Assembly: GCF_000737325.1 (NCBI RefSeq)
Contig: NZ_CP011125.1
Coordinates: forward strand, 4,712,001 to 4,776,000
DNA from: Sandaracinus amylolyticus
Lineage (GTDB): Bacteria > Myxococcota_A > Polyangia > Polyangiales > Sandaracinaceae
Reading direction: 5' to 3'
Length of the DNA: 64,000 nucleotides
Part shown: in pieces, positions 1 through 10,967 of the stretch
Layout: every line of letters begins with the position of its first letter
Numbering within the stretch: position 1 is the first letter of the stretch
Program-made: the position numbers and the translations under genes
The notes under the pieces: generated by a model
What the model was told of the DNA's origin: nothing
Database searches by the model: none
The model's input: the letters and a program-made list of their open reading frames with translations, nothing else

Positions 1-1163
1 CGCGCCGCGAGCGCCGGGCTCGGCGGGCTGTGCACCGCCACGTCGCCGCCCATCGCCTCCGCCACGCGACGCGCGAACGCGAGGCCGAGCCCGACGCCGC
101 CGTGCTGTCGCGTGACCGATCCGTCGACCTGATAGAACGGCTCGAGGATCTTCGCGATGCGATCGGGCGGCACGCCCGGACCGTTGTCCGCGACGACGAA
201 TTCGTACGACGCATCCTCGGGCGTCGCGCCCGCGACGCGCTGCACCGCGATCGCGACCTCGCCGCCCGGCGGCGTGAACTTCACCGCGTTGTCGAGCAGG
301 TGCGCCATCGCGCGTCGCAGCTTGTCGGGATCGCCCGTCCCGAGCAGCGCCTCCTTGCTCCGGCCGTCGCGCAGCGTCAGGCGCCGATCGTCGAAGCGCG
401 GCTTGCTCTCGTCGATCGCGCGGGCGGCGACCTGCGCGAAGTCGTAGTCGCGCGCGTAGAAGTGGAGGCGCCCGGTCTCGAGCGAGCTGACGTCGAGCAG
501 CGTGTCGATCAGCGAGCGCAGGCGCGACGTCGCGGCGTCGACGCTGGTGAGCGCCTTGCGCTGCACCGGCGTGAGCGGACCGAGCTCTTCGCCGAGCAGC
601 AGCTTCAGGTAGCCGACCACCGGCGTCATCGGAGTCGCGAGCTCGTGCGACAGGTTCCGCAGGAACTCGCGGCGCAGCCGCATCATCTCCTCGAGGCGCG
701 TGTTCGCCTGCGAGAGCTCGACGATCTTCTTCTCGAGCCGCTCGACCATGCGATGCGACTGCTGGCGCAGGTGGATCTCGCCGGTGTTGTCCTCGGCGCG
801 CTCGCGGTGCCCACGTAAGTACTTCTCGATCTGCTTCGGGAAGCGCCGCGCATCGATCGGCTTCTCGAGGAAGCCGTCGCAGCCGACCGCGAGGCTCATC
901 GCGCGATCGCCCTCTGCGGTGATCGCGACGATCGGAACGCCCGCGAGGCGCGGGATCCCGCGCAAGCGCAGCGTCACCTCGTAGCCGTCGAGATCGGGCA
1001 CGTTGATGTCGACGAGCACGAGCTCGGGGCTGACCTCGCCCGCCAGGCGGATGCCCTCCAGCCCGGTGCCTGCGTCGACGACCTCGTGCCCCGCGGCGAC
1101 GAGGATCTTGCGGACCAGCAAGCGGCTCTTGGGGTCGTCCTCGATGTGGAGGATTCGGGCCAC
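1..1163 (-). CDS. Receiver-histidine kinase hybrid, cytoplasmic (3' end outside window)
   Basis: A GTG start at 1163 opens a frame of 387 codons that runs off the left edge. The N-terminal ~120 residues form a receiver domain: the acidic pair in HIEDDP, the phospho-acceptor Asp in LVDINVPD, and the Lys in LEKPID. A coiled linker follows, then a HisKA domain with the phospho-acceptor His in NLSHELATP, an N box in LLDNAVKFTPPGG, and G boxes in VADNGPGVPP and GVGLGLAFARR. No signal peptide, membrane segment or sensor domain is visible, so the protein is probably soluble and takes its input from a partner that phosphorylates or binds the receiver. This receiver-first order is common in Myxococcota. 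The C-terminus is not seen, so extra domains cannot be excluded. The ligand or signal is unknown. Confidence 0.9.
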   Translation of the reverse strand, partial: MARILHIEDDPKSRLLVRKILVAAGHEVVDAGTGLEGIRLAGEVSPELVLVDINVPDLDGYEVTLRLRGIPRLAGVPIVAITAEGDRAMSLAVGCDGFLEKPIDARRFPKQIEKYLRGHRERAEDNTGEIHLRQQSHRMVERLEKKIVELSQANTRLEEMMRLRREFLRNLSHELATPMTPVVGYLKLLLGEELGPLTPVQRKALTSVDAATSRLRSLIDTLLDVSSLETGRLHFYARDYDFAQVAARAIDESKPRFDDRRLTLRDGRSKEALLGTGDPDKLRRAMAHLLDNAVKFTPPGGEVAIAVQRVAGATPEDASYEFVVADNGPGVPPDRIAKILEPFYQVDGSVTRQHGGVGLGLAFARRVAEAMGGDVAVHSPPSPALAA

Positions 1164-1190
1164 GGCGCGAGCCTAGACCGTCAGTCCTGA

Positions 1191-1219
1191 TTCCAGCAAT
1201 CCTGGAAGGCCAAGTGGCC
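1191..1219. promoter_or_regulatory. Two adjacent short inverted repeats upstream of the histidine kinase
   Basis: TTCCAG (1191-1196) pairs with CTGGAA (1202-1207). Directly after it, GGCCA (1208-1212) pairs with TGGCC (1215-1219). They lie 28 to 56 bases upstream of the kinase start and downstream of the lectin gene. They could be an operator for the kinase or a weak transcript end for the lectin operon. No T-tract follows. A third hairpin, CCACG/CGTGG, lies at 1302-1315. Confidence 0.3.
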
Positions 1220-1352
1220 ACGTTCGCGCGGCGGGGCGTGCCGTCGTGCCGGGAAAGATCCAGTGATCCCGCGGACCTACTCCGTGGTTGGCGACATCGG
1301 ACCACGAGTCCGTGGCGCGGCGCACTCCGCTGTGGGCGCGAAGGGCGGCGGC

Positions 1353-2267
1353 TCAGCGCTCGCAGACGTGCGCCTGGAGCTCGCGGCAGCGTCGCAGCGC
1401 CCAGCCGTCGGTCGTCGGGTCGTCGAGCACGCAGTGCGCTTGAGGGTTGCCGCTGGGCTCGCCGGGGCCCCAGTGGCGGTGCGAGGACGAGCTTCCGTCG
1501 ACCCACGTGAAGATGTCTTCGACCGTGAGGTCGTTGAGGCCCGTCCAGTACGTCGCGCCGCCCGCGAGCGTGCGCACGAACGCCTCTTCGTCCGGGCCGC
1601 CGATGCTCACGAGGTGCCCGCGCCACGCGACGCACGCGGCCTCGGCGGTGGACCAGTCGTGGGTCGCGCTACGGAAACTGTAGCAGTGCCCCGACCACTC
1701 GGCGCCATCGCAAGCGTCGGGCGGCGCGCCGGCATCGACGCCGATCCCGCCGTCCTCCGCGCCGGCGTCCTCGGTCGTCGTGCCTCCGTCGCCGTCGGGC
1801 GGAACGCCCGCGTCCTGCATGCCTGCGTCGTGCGTCCCGGCATCGCCGGTCTCGACCGCGCCGGCGTCGCGATCGGTGCACGTGCCATCGACGCACGCGC
1901 TCGCCGCGCACGCGGCGGTGGGGAGCACGCGCTCGAGCACGAGCTCGACGCGCTCGCCCGCGCGGAGCGGGAGATCGCGCTCGACGCAGCCGCGCACCAG
2001 GGGACGGCACTCGGCATCACGCACCTCGGCGGCGAAGCCGTGGAGGCCGCGGCCGACCTGCGGTCGCGGCCCCGGGCGATCGGGCGCGATCGACTCGCGA
2101 TAGACGAGCACGCCCTCACAGCCGCCGCGGCGCACCGTGGTCTCGATGACCGCGGCGCTCTCGAGCGCGCTCGGATCCGCGCTCCGGATCTCCCACGGCA
2201 CTTCCTCGGTGCGCTCGCACGCGAGAAGCAGGATCGCGACGAGGAGGGCGAACGTGGCGCGCATCAT
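1353..2267 (-). CDS. C-type lectin domain lipoprotein
   Basis: 304 residues. The N-terminus is a lipoprotein signal with lipobox LLAC, so the mature protein should be a surface or periplasmic lipoprotein. Residues ~25-140 are a poorly conserved Cys-containing region. Next comes a low-complexity linker rich in DAG and DGG, a typical spacer in Myxococcota lipoproteins. The last ~115 residues are a C-type lectin-like domain: CYSF near its start, WTGLND, the WGPGEPSG motif and closing Cys residues in HCVLDD and HVCER. Such domains bind sugars or proteins; the ligand is unknown. Its ATG overlaps the stop of the upstream kinase by four bases (ATGA), so the two are probably translated together. The start is set by this overlap and by the signal peptide. 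Confidence 0.85.
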   Translation of the reverse strand: MMRATFALLVAILLLACERTEEVPWEIRSADPSALESAAVIETTVRRGGCEGVLVYRESIAPDRPGPRPQVGRGLHGFAAEVRDAECRPLVRGCVERDLPLRAGERVELVLERVLPTAACAASACVDGTCTDRDAGAVETGDAGTHDAGMQDAGVPPDGDGGTTTEDAGAEDGGIGVDAGAPPDACDGAEWSGHCYSFRSATHDWSTAEAACVAWRGHLVSIGGPDEEAFVRTLAGGATYWTGLNDLTVEDIFTWVDGSSSSHRHWGPGEPSGNPQAHCVLDDPTTDGWALRRCRELQAHVCER

Positions 2268-4006
2268 TCCGCGAGCTCGACGCGCAGGCGGGCGAGCTGG
2301 CCGCCCACGATGCGAACGGCGGCGCGCCGCTCTTCGCCGCCGCCTCCCGGGCGCAGCACGAGCGTGTGCCGACCGACCGGCAGCTCGAAGCGGCCCGGCG
2401 TGTGACCCAGGCGACGTCCGTCGAGCCACACCTCGGCCCAGCCGCCCGGCGTCGCGACGTCGAGCGAGCCCACGCCGGAGCCGTCGTCGTCTCCGTCGGC
2501 GACGGCGCGTGCGGCGATCCGCGCGGCACGCGGCGCGGCCTGACGGACCGCAGTGACCGCCGTCGCGGGCGCGGCGGGGCGCTCGGCCGTGACCATCGGC
2601 GCGGCCTCGGCGGCGGGCGGTGTCGGCGCGAGCGCGGGCGTGCTCGGCACCGGCGTCACGTCGATCGGCGGCGCAGCAGCGAGCGGGAGCTCGACCGCAG
2701 GCGCCGGCGCGTGCGTCACGGGCGGTCGCTCGGTCGTCCCGACCGAGGTCGTGTCGCGGCTCGATCCGCGCGCGAGCTCCCACGCCGCGGCGCCTCCGCC
2801 GATCGACATCAGCAGCCCGACGCCGACGCCGAGCAGAATCCATCGCGCGCGCCCTCGCTGGGCGCGTCGCTGGATCATCGACTGATCGTCGAGCTCGACG
2901 CGCGCGCTCCCGGTCGCGGCGGGTGCGGGCGCGGTCAGCTCGGCCTCGCGCTGCGGCGTGAGCGTGTTCCCGCCGGTGAGCGCCTTCTGCAACCACGCGT
3001 GGTACGCGTCGCGCTCGCCGGGCATGAGCTCGTCGAGCAGCGCCGCGACGTCGCTCGCCTCGAAGCCGCCCTGCGCCGCGAGCCACGCCTCGAGCGCGTC
3101 CTGCATCACCTTCGCGGTCGGCGTACGGCGCGCGAGATCGTGCTTGAGCGCGGCACGCGCGATCTGCTCGAGCGCTTCCGGCGCCTGCGGTCGCACGCTC
3201 GCGAAGGTCGGCACCTTCTCCTTGAGCACCGCGAAGATCGTCTCGCTCTCGGTGTTGCGCCGGAACAGCGGGCGCCCCGTGAGCAGCTCCCAGAGCACCA
3301 CGCCGAGCGCCCACACGTCCGCGCGTCGATCGACCTTCGCCCCCTGGAGCTGCTCCGGGGACATGTACGCGAACTTGCCCTTCACCGTGCCGGTGGTCGT
3401 GTGATGCAGCCGGTGCTTCGCGCTCGCGACGCCGAAGTCGACGACCTTCGCCGTGCCCTCCCACGTGACGAAGAGGTTGTGCGGCGAGATGTCGCGATGG
3501 ACGATCAACATCGGCTCGCCTTCGTCGTCGGTCAGCTCGTGCGCCGCGTGCAGTCCCGCGCACGCGCCCGCGACGATTCGCGCGACGCAGCGATGCCAGC
3601 GCGGATCGATCAGGAGCTGCGGCTTCTTCTTGAGCCTTCGCAGCAGCGTCACGACGGGCTCGCCCGCGAGCAGCTCCATCGCGAGGTGGAACGTGCCGTC
3701 GGCCTCGCCCCACTCGAGCACCTCGCACACGTTCGGGTGCTTGATGCGCGCGCTGATGCGCGCCTCGTCCACGAACATCTCGACGAATGCGCGCTGTCGC
3801 GCGAGGTGCGGATGGACGCGCTTGATCGCGCGCACCGCGCCCGGCGAGGTCTCGCCCTCGGACACGCCGAGGTAGACGCTCGCCATGCCGCCGCTCGCGA
3901 TCTCGCCGCACACGCGATAGCGGCCGACGGTCGGTGGAGGCGCGGCCGGCGCGGGTTGCGGGATCGCGATCTCGCGGAGCTCGTCCGAGGCGGCCGGCGT
4001 CATCAC
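2264..4006 (-). CDS. Membrane Ser/Thr protein kinase with C-terminal PEGA domain
   Basis: 580 residues. The kinase domain covers ~28-300, with a Gly-rich loop EIASGGMASVYLG, the ATP-binding Lys in AIKRVH (K62), catalytic HRD at 170-172, DFG at 190-192 and the activation-segment end YMSPEQ. The catalytic loop reads HRDISPHN, so the Lys usual two residues after Asp is Ser. This variant occurs in other myxobacterial kinases and does not by itself show inactivity. One membrane segment lies at ~385-410. A Pro/Ala-rich outer linker and a PEGA-type domain follow (~510-580, containing WLDGRRLGHTPG), probably extracytoplasmic. The gene sits 12 bases after a TPR/membrane protein and overlaps a lectin lipoprotein, suggesting an envelope-signalling operon. 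Confidence 0.92.
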   Translation of the reverse strand: MMTPAASDELREIAIPQPAPAAPPPTVGRYRVCGEIASGGMASVYLGVSEGETSPGAVRAIKRVHPHLARQRAFVEMFVDEARISARIKHPNVCEVLEWGEADGTFHLAMELLAGEPVVTLLRRLKKKPQLLIDPRWHRCVARIVAGACAGLHAAHELTDDEGEPMLIVHRDISPHNLFVTWEGTAKVVDFGVASAKHRLHHTTTGTVKGKFAYMSPEQLQGAKVDRRADVWALGVVLWELLTGRPLFRRNTESETIFAVLKEKVPTFASVRPQAPEALEQIARAALKHDLARRTPTAKVMQDALEAWLAAQGGFEASDVAALLDELMPGERDAYHAWLQKALTGGNTLTPQREAELTAPAPAATGSARVELDDQSMIQRRAQRGRARWILLGVGVGLLMSIGGGAAAWELARGSSRDTTSVGTTERPPVTHAPAPAVELPLAAAPPIDVTPVPSTPALAPTPPAAEAAPMVTAERPAAPATAVTAVRQAAPRAARIAARAVADGDDDGSGVGSLDVATPGGWAEVWLDGRRLGHTPGRFELPVGRHTLVLRPGGGGEERRAAVRIVGGQLARLRVELAE

Positions 4007-4018
4007 AGCGTCCTCACG

Positions 4019-4822
4019 TCACGGCACCAGGGTCGGTCCGCCGAGCGTCGTGCTCGGCTCCGTCGTCGCGACCACCGCCACCACGGCGACGATCACGCCC
4101 ACGACGACCGCGGCGGAGCCACCGCCGACGAGCCACCACGCGGTGGAGTCGTCGCTGCCGCCGCTCGGCGCGGGCGGCGGCTCGGGCACGATCAGCGCGC
4201 CGGGCTCGACGCGCGAGCGCTCGCTCGCGAGCACCGCACCGCCGGGGCCGATCGCCTCCGCGTACCAGAGCACGGTCTCGCCCGGCGACGCTTCGACCGC
4301 GATCGCGCCGCCATCTCCGCGCCGCCACGCGTCCTCCCCGTCGCGATCACGACGCGCCCAGGCGCGGAGCCCGCGCACGAGATCCGCGCCGTGCTCCTCG
4401 GCGCGCGCGCGGACCTCGACGCCGGCGCCCGTCGGCACCGCATCGGCGCGGAGCGTGGGTGGCTGCACGTCACCGCGTGCGCGCTCGAGCGCTTCGTGCA
4501 CCGGCGGCGGCGCGGACGCGGGCAGCGTGACGTCGGGATCGAGCGCGACGAGGCGCGCGAGATCGGCCTCCATCGCGCGCTGCTCGCCGAGCGCGAAGTG
4601 CACGGTCGCGCGATGCGCGTAGAGACGCACGAGATCGTCGCGGGTGAGGTCGGACGCCGACTCCGCCTCTTCGAACGCCGCGAGCGCGCTCGCGAAGTCG
4701 GCGTTCTCGACGTGTTCGATCGCTTGATCGAGGGCGCTGCCGTCGGCGCGCGCGGGTCTCGGATCGAGCGCCCAGACGAGGAGCGCGAGCACCAGACCGG
4801 CGCAACGGAGCGGTGGCAGCAT
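4019..4822 (-). CDS. TPR-like secreted or membrane-anchored protein
   Basis: 267 residues. An N-terminal signal peptide (hydrophobic core LVLALLVWAL, Ala-X-Ala site near PARADG) is followed by a short tetratricopeptide-like helical region (~30-110: repeated A/L/E helices, HRATVHFALGEQ). A beta-rich middle and one C-terminal membrane helix of Val/Ala/Gly (~227-253) come next, with a short tail. It appears to be an envelope protein whose TPR part could hold partners. It is first in a minus-strand operon with the PEGA kinase (12-base gap) and the lectin lipoprotein, so it may act with the kinase. No enzymatic motif is visible. TPR assignment is moderate. Confidence 0.7.
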   Translation of the reverse strand: MLPPLRCAGLVLALLVWALDPRPARADGSALDQAIEHVENADFASALAAFEEAESASDLTRDDLVRLYAHRATVHFALGEQRAMEADLARLVALDPDVTLPASAPPPVHEALERARGDVQPPTLRADAVPTGAGVEVRARAEEHGADLVRGLRAWARRDRDGEDAWRRGDGGAIAVEASPGETVLWYAEAIGPGGAVLASERSRVEPGALIVPEPPPAPSGGSDDSTAWWLVGGGSAAVVVGVIVAVVAVVATTEPSTTLGGPTLVP

Positions 4823-4921
4823 CGCACGGTAGAACTGTCATTCCACCAGCGATCGAAGTATCCGGGAGAACCCGTACACCCCGCGCGTGTGTCCGCGCTC
4901 GAGGTGGCGCTCGCGCGACGA

Positions 4922-5497
4922 TCAGCGATCCGGCGAGAGCAGACCCGCTTGCAGCGCGAGGCGCACGAGGTCGGCGCGGCCCTTCACGCCGAGCTTCTCA
5001 CCGATGCGCGCGCGGTAGGTCTCGATGGTCTTCGTGCTCACGTCGAGCGCCTCCGCGATGTCGCGATGCGCTTCGCCGCGCGCGAGGCGCGCGAGCACCT
5101 CGCGCTCGCGAGGGCTCAGCGCCGCGAGCGGATCGGGCTCGCCCGATCCCGGTCGAGGCAGCGGTCGCGTGCCCGCGCCGAAGAGACCGGCGTCGGTCGC
5201 TTCGTCTTCGACCTCGAACTGCATCTCGACGGTGCCGACGCGGATCTTGTCGCCGTCGTGCAGCAGATGCGCGCCGCGGATCTTCTCTCCGTTCACGCGC
5301 ACGCCGTTGCGGCTCGCGTCGTCGGAGAGCTTCGCGCCCTCTTCGTCGACGCGGATCGTCGCGTGTCGACGCGAGACGGACTCGTCGGTGAGCTGGATCT
5401 CGCAGAGCGAGTCGCGACCGACGCGCGAAACCCCCGGGTACAGGCGGATGCGCTGCGGACCGAGTCGGATCACGTACGCGGGCACAGCGAGCAGCAT
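4922..5497 (-). CDS. FHA domain-LuxR-type HTH transcriptional regulator
   Basis: 191 residues from the ATG at 5497. An upstream in-frame start at 5566 would add 23 residues of no recognisable fold, so the shorter form is preferred. Residues ~5-100 are a forkhead-associated domain: SRVGRDSLCEIQL, SVSRRHATI, SRNGVRVNG. This fold binds phosphothreonine. Residues ~125-190 are a LuxR/GerE helix-turn-helix: LSPREREVLARLARGEAHRD, then DVSTKTIETYRARI. FHA joined to GerE HTH suggests a transcription factor controlled by Ser/Thr phosphorylation, fitting the many Hanks-type kinases nearby. It lies 99 bases upstream of the kinase operon on the same strand and may regulate it. The target genes are inference. 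Confidence 0.85.
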   Translation of the reverse strand: MLLAVPAYVIRLGPQRIRLYPGVSRVGRDSLCEIQLTDESVSRRHATIRVDEEGAKLSDDASRNGVRVNGEKIRGAHLLHDGDKIRVGTVEMQFEVEDEATDAGLFGAGTRPLPRPGSGEPDPLAALSPREREVLARLARGEAHRDIAEALDVSTKTIETYRARIGEKLGVKGRADLVRLALQAGLLSPDR

Positions 5498-5626
5498 AGA
5501 CCAGCCCGCGCCAGCAGTGTGCGTTCGTTGCGCGAACAGCGACATGAGCTGGATGCTTCCGCCCACGATGCGTGTTCACGTCCTACGTTCGGGGATGGGA
5601 CGTTCGCGTTCGGAGGCTGAATGGCC

Positions 5627-6475
5627 TCAGCGGGCGCGCGCCTTCACGCGTCGCCACAGCGCGTCGAGCTCGTCCGCGCTGCGCTCCGCGAGCGGGCGCC
5701 CTTCTTCGTTCGCGATGCGCTCGGCGTCGCGGAAGCGATGCGTGAATCGATCGAGCGCGCCGCGCAGCGCGGCCTCGGGGTCGATCGTCTTCTTGCGCGA
5801 CCAGCTCGCGAGCGCGAACAGCAGATCACCGAGCTCCTCCTCGGTGCGCGTCGCATCGCCCGATGCCGCGGCCTCGTCGAGCTCCGCGAGCTCTTCGTCG
5901 ATCTTCGCGCGCGCGCCCTCGGCGTCGGGCCAGTCGTAGCCGACGCGCGCGGCCTTGTCGCCGACGCGCACCGCGCGCAGGAGCGCGGGCATCGCGACGG
6001 GCACTCCGTCGAGCGCGCCCTTCGGCTCGCCCGACGCGCCCTTCTCACGCGCCTTGTCGCGCTCCCAGCGCTCGAGCACCTCTGCGGGCGTCGACGCCTG
6101 CGCGTCCCCGAACACGTGCGGATGACGGCGGATCATCTTGTCGCTGATCGCGTCGACCACGTCGTCGGGGCCGAACCATCCACGCGCGCGCGCGAGCTCC
6201 GCGAGGAAGACGATCTGCATCAGCAGATCCCCGAGCTCCTCGCGCAGCGCGTCGGGCGACGCGCGATCGATCGCGTCGACGACCTCGTGCGCCTCTTCGA
6301 TCACGAAGGGACGCATCGTCTCGAACGTCTGCTCGCGATCCCACGGGCACCCGCCGGGCCCGAGCAAGCGCCGCATCACCGCGACGAAGCGCGGCAGCGC
6401 GGCGCCGATCTGCGCCTCGAGCGGCGCGGCCGCGGGCACGCGCAGCGCGTCGTCGTCCTTCTTCGGATCGCTCAT
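5627..6475 (-). CDS. mazG: Nucleoside triphosphate pyrophosphohydrolase MazG
   Basis: 282 residues, the usual length of two-domain MazG. It hydrolyses (d)NTPs to monophosphate and pyrophosphate, cleaning aberrant nucleotides and affecting (p)ppGpp levels in other bacteria. Both domains show the metal-binding pattern: CPWDREQT then EEAHEVVDAID and EELGDLLMQ in the first, DEELAELDEA and EEELGDLLFALA in the second. The family motif HPHVFGD lies between. The ATG overlaps the stop of the DUF3536 gene by four bases (ATGA), so it is translationally coupled to a glycan-metabolism gene, an unusual pairing of uncertain meaning. Confidence 0.95.
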   Translation of the reverse strand: MSDPKKDDDALRVPAAAPLEAQIGAALPRFVAVMRRLLGPGGCPWDREQTFETMRPFVIEEAHEVVDAIDRASPDALREELGDLLMQIVFLAELARARGWFGPDDVVDAISDKMIRRHPHVFGDAQASTPAEVLERWERDKAREKGASGEPKGALDGVPVAMPALLRAVRVGDKAARVGYDWPDAEGARAKIDEELAELDEAAASGDATRTEEELGDLLFALASWSRKKTIDPEAALRGALDRFTHRFRDAERIANEEGRPLAERSADELDALWRRVKARAR

Positions 6476-8922
6476 CCGTCGACCTTCACACCGAGCTGCG
6501 CGCCGAGCTCCGCGAACGCGCACAGCCACGCGTCGTTCTCGGGGCGCTGATCGGGCCCGAGCGCGCGACGGCGCGCGACGTACACGGTCTCGCGCATCGC
6601 GTAGAAGCGGTTCTGCGCCACGGCGGGCGCATAGCGCAGCTCGGCTTCGCCCGCGAACGCGGCGATCGCGCGGATGCGCTCGAGCAGCTCGCGATCGTCG
6701 GGGTCGCGCTGGAGATCGCAGAGCAGCTCCTCGAGCGACGCCTGCGCGGCGAGCCCGAGCTCGTCCCGCTGCACCACGATGCCCGCGTCGCGCGCCTCCT
6801 GGAGCAGCGCACGCGCGCCCTCGAGATCCACGCCGGCGCCGCGCTCGAGCTCGCGCCGCAGCCGCGCCGTCAGCGTGTACTCGGCGGCCTGATGCAGCGC
6901 CTTCGGCACCGGCTGACCGAGGCTCGCGAGGTAGCGCATCAGCGGCGCGAACTGCGCGTAGATCTGCTCGTAGTCGCGCTCCACGCCCTCGAGCGTCGAC
7001 GCGAGCACCTCGTCGAGGATCTTCTTCTGCTCGTCGCGGAAGAGCGTGCGCAGCGTGTACGTCGCGTTCGGGAACGAGCGCTCCAGCGCGCGCAGCACCT
7101 CGGCGATGTCGGCGCGACCGAACGCCGCGCGCAGCGCGTTGTGCAGCGACGCGTGCGCGGCGTCGCCCTGCCACGCGCGCACGCCGCCGCTGAGGTTGTG
7201 ATCGCCGAGGTGCACCACCGCGTACTCGAGATCCTCGCTCGCCTGGGTGACGCGCGAGCGCACCTCCATGCGGCCGATCGACATGCGCGCCTGACCCGCG
7301 CGCGCCTCTTCGCGATCCGTCACGTCGACGTCGAACCCGAACACGCGCTCGCGCGCCCGGTACTCTTCGAACAGCGAGCTCGCTGCGAAGTGCGCGCCGA
7401 CCTTTCGCAGATCGACCATCGCGGGGCGCACGCGCTCGACGTAGATGCGCTCGCCGTCGCCGAGCTCGGGGCGATTGCTGCGCGCCCGCGCGAGCCGCGC
7501 GAGGAAGCCCGCCTCGAACTTGTCGCCGGCGATCTCCGTCGCGAGCTGCACCGCGCGCGCCGCGTAGAGGATGCACTGCACGGTCTCGAGCCCGCCGAGA
7601 TCGTCGAAGAACCACGCGCAGCTCGTGTACATGAGCATCGCGTGGCGCTGCATCTCGAGGAGCTCGAGCGCGCGCACGACCTCGCGCGGCGAGAGCGCGC
7701 CCTCGGGCCGCGGCGCGCCGTGCCTCCCGAAGAAGCGGCGCAGCGCGTCGTCGCCGCGATCGAGCACGACGTCGACGTAGTCGTCGCGCGCCGCCCACGG
7801 GTCGCGCAGCAGGCCGAGCGCCTCGCGCTCGTACACCTCGACGAGCTGATCGCGCAGCCAGTCGAACGCCGCGCGCAGCGGCGCGCGCCACGCCTGGCTC
7901 CACTGCGGCGGACCGCCCGTCTTGCACCCGCAGTCGGCGCGCCATCGCTCGACGCCGTGCGCGCAGCTCCACGACGTGTTCGGGACGATCTCGGCCTGCC
8001 ACTCGGGCGGGTGGCGATCGAGGAACTCCTCGTACGTCGTGAGGCGCACGTCGGGATCGCGCTCGATCGTCTGCAGCGCGTACGCGAGCGCCATCTCGCC
8101 GAAGCGGTGGTGGTGCCCGTAGCTCTCGCCGTCGGTCGCGATGTGCACGAGCTGCGGCTCGACGCGATCGTCGAGCACCGACGCGAGCCGCCGCGCGAAG
8201 GTCTTGCCGTCGTCGAGCAGTCGCTCGAACGCGACCGCGCGCGACGTCGGGCCGTCGTAGAAGAAGACCGCGATCGAGCGCCCGCTCGGCAGCGCGACCT
8301 CGTACGCGCGGCGCGTGTCGACGCGCGAGCCGCTCACGTCGAGCCACGTCGCGGAGCCCTTCGCGCGAACGCGGCGGCACTGGTTCGGCGCGAGCACGGT
8401 GAAGCGGATGCCCTGTTCCGCGAGCGCCTCGAGGCTCGCGACGTCGGCCGCGGTCTCGCTCAGCCACATGCCGCGCGGCGCGCGCCCGAAGCGACGCTCG
8501 AAGTCGCGCACGCCCCAGATCACCTGCGTGCGCTTGTCGCGCTCGTTCGCGAGCGGGAGGATCACGTGCCCGTAGACCTGCGCCATCGCGGAGCCGTGCC
8601 CGCCGCGCAGCTCGCGCGCGCGGCGATCGGCGGCGAGCACCGCGTCGTAGACCTCGGGCTGCGCCTGCTCCATCCACGAGAGCAGCGTCGGCCCGAAGTT
8701 GAACGAGATCGAGGCGTAGTTGTTGACGATGCGCTCGATGCGCCCGTGCGCGTCGAGGATGCGCGCCGCGGCGTTGGGCCCGTAGCACTCCGCGAACACG
8801 CGCTCGTTCCAGTCGTGGAAGGGGTACGCCGAGTCCTGCCGCTCGACCGCCTCGAGCCACGGGTTCTCGCGGGGCGGCTGGTAGAAGTGGCCGTGGATGC
8901 AGATGTATTTGGGGCCGCTCAT
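6472..8922 (-). CDS. DUF3536 family protein, glycoside hydrolase 57-like
   Basis: 816 residues. The N-terminus carries the first conserved GH57 motif, HGHFYQPPRE, within a (beta/alpha)7-type catalytic part. GH57-like features continue with GPTLLSWME, GMWLSETAAD and YGHHHRFGEMAL. The rest matches the long DUF3536 C-terminal region. GH57 enzymes cleave or transfer alpha-glucans; members of this subfamily are uncharacterised as far as I know. The gene precedes mazG (ATGA overlap) and follows glgB after ~100 bases on the same strand, so a role in glycogen or alpha-glucan metabolism is likely. No signal peptide is visible, so it is probably cytoplasmic. Confidence 0.88.
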   Translation of the reverse strand: MSGPKYICIHGHFYQPPRENPWLEAVERQDSAYPFHDWNERVFAECYGPNAAARILDAHGRIERIVNNYASISFNFGPTLLSWMEQAQPEVYDAVLAADRRARELRGGHGSAMAQVYGHVILPLANERDKRTQVIWGVRDFERRFGRAPRGMWLSETAADVASLEALAEQGIRFTVLAPNQCRRVRAKGSATWLDVSGSRVDTRRAYEVALPSGRSIAVFFYDGPTSRAVAFERLLDDGKTFARRLASVLDDRVEPQLVHIATDGESYGHHHRFGEMALAYALQTIERDPDVRLTTYEEFLDRHPPEWQAEIVPNTSWSCAHGVERWRADCGCKTGGPPQWSQAWRAPLRAAFDWLRDQLVEVYEREALGLLRDPWAARDDYVDVVLDRGDDALRRFFGRHGAPRPEGALSPREVVRALELLEMQRHAMLMYTSCAWFFDDLGGLETVQCILYAARAVQLATEIAGDKFEAGFLARLARARSNRPELGDGERIYVERVRPAMVDLRKVGAHFAASSLFEEYRARERVFGFDVDVTDREEARAGQARMSIGRMEVRSRVTQASEDLEYAVVHLGDHNLSGGVRAWQGDAAHASLHNALRAAFGRADIAEVLRALERSFPNATYTLRTLFRDEQKKILDEVLASTLEGVERDYEQIYAQFAPLMRYLASLGQPVPKALHQAAEYTLTARLRRELERGAGVDLEGARALLQEARDAGIVVQRDELGLAAQASLEELLCDLQRDPDDRELLERIRAIAAFAGEAELRYAPAVAQNRFYAMRETVYVARRRALGPDQRPENDAWLCAFAELGAQLGVKVDG

Positions 8923-9023
8923 ACGATCACCGACGGCAGCCCTTCGGGGCGCGACGCTCGTGCACGGAGCGAGACATACGCACGCCGGTGGCGCTCGATC
9001 GGCTCATGGGTCGATCGACGCGA

Positions 9024-10967
<1,944 letters not shown>

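Noticed and set aside
2366-5620. 1,084-codon open frame opposite the kinase and TPR genes
   Set aside because: Shadow of the minus-strand kinase, TPR and FHA genes; no domain content.
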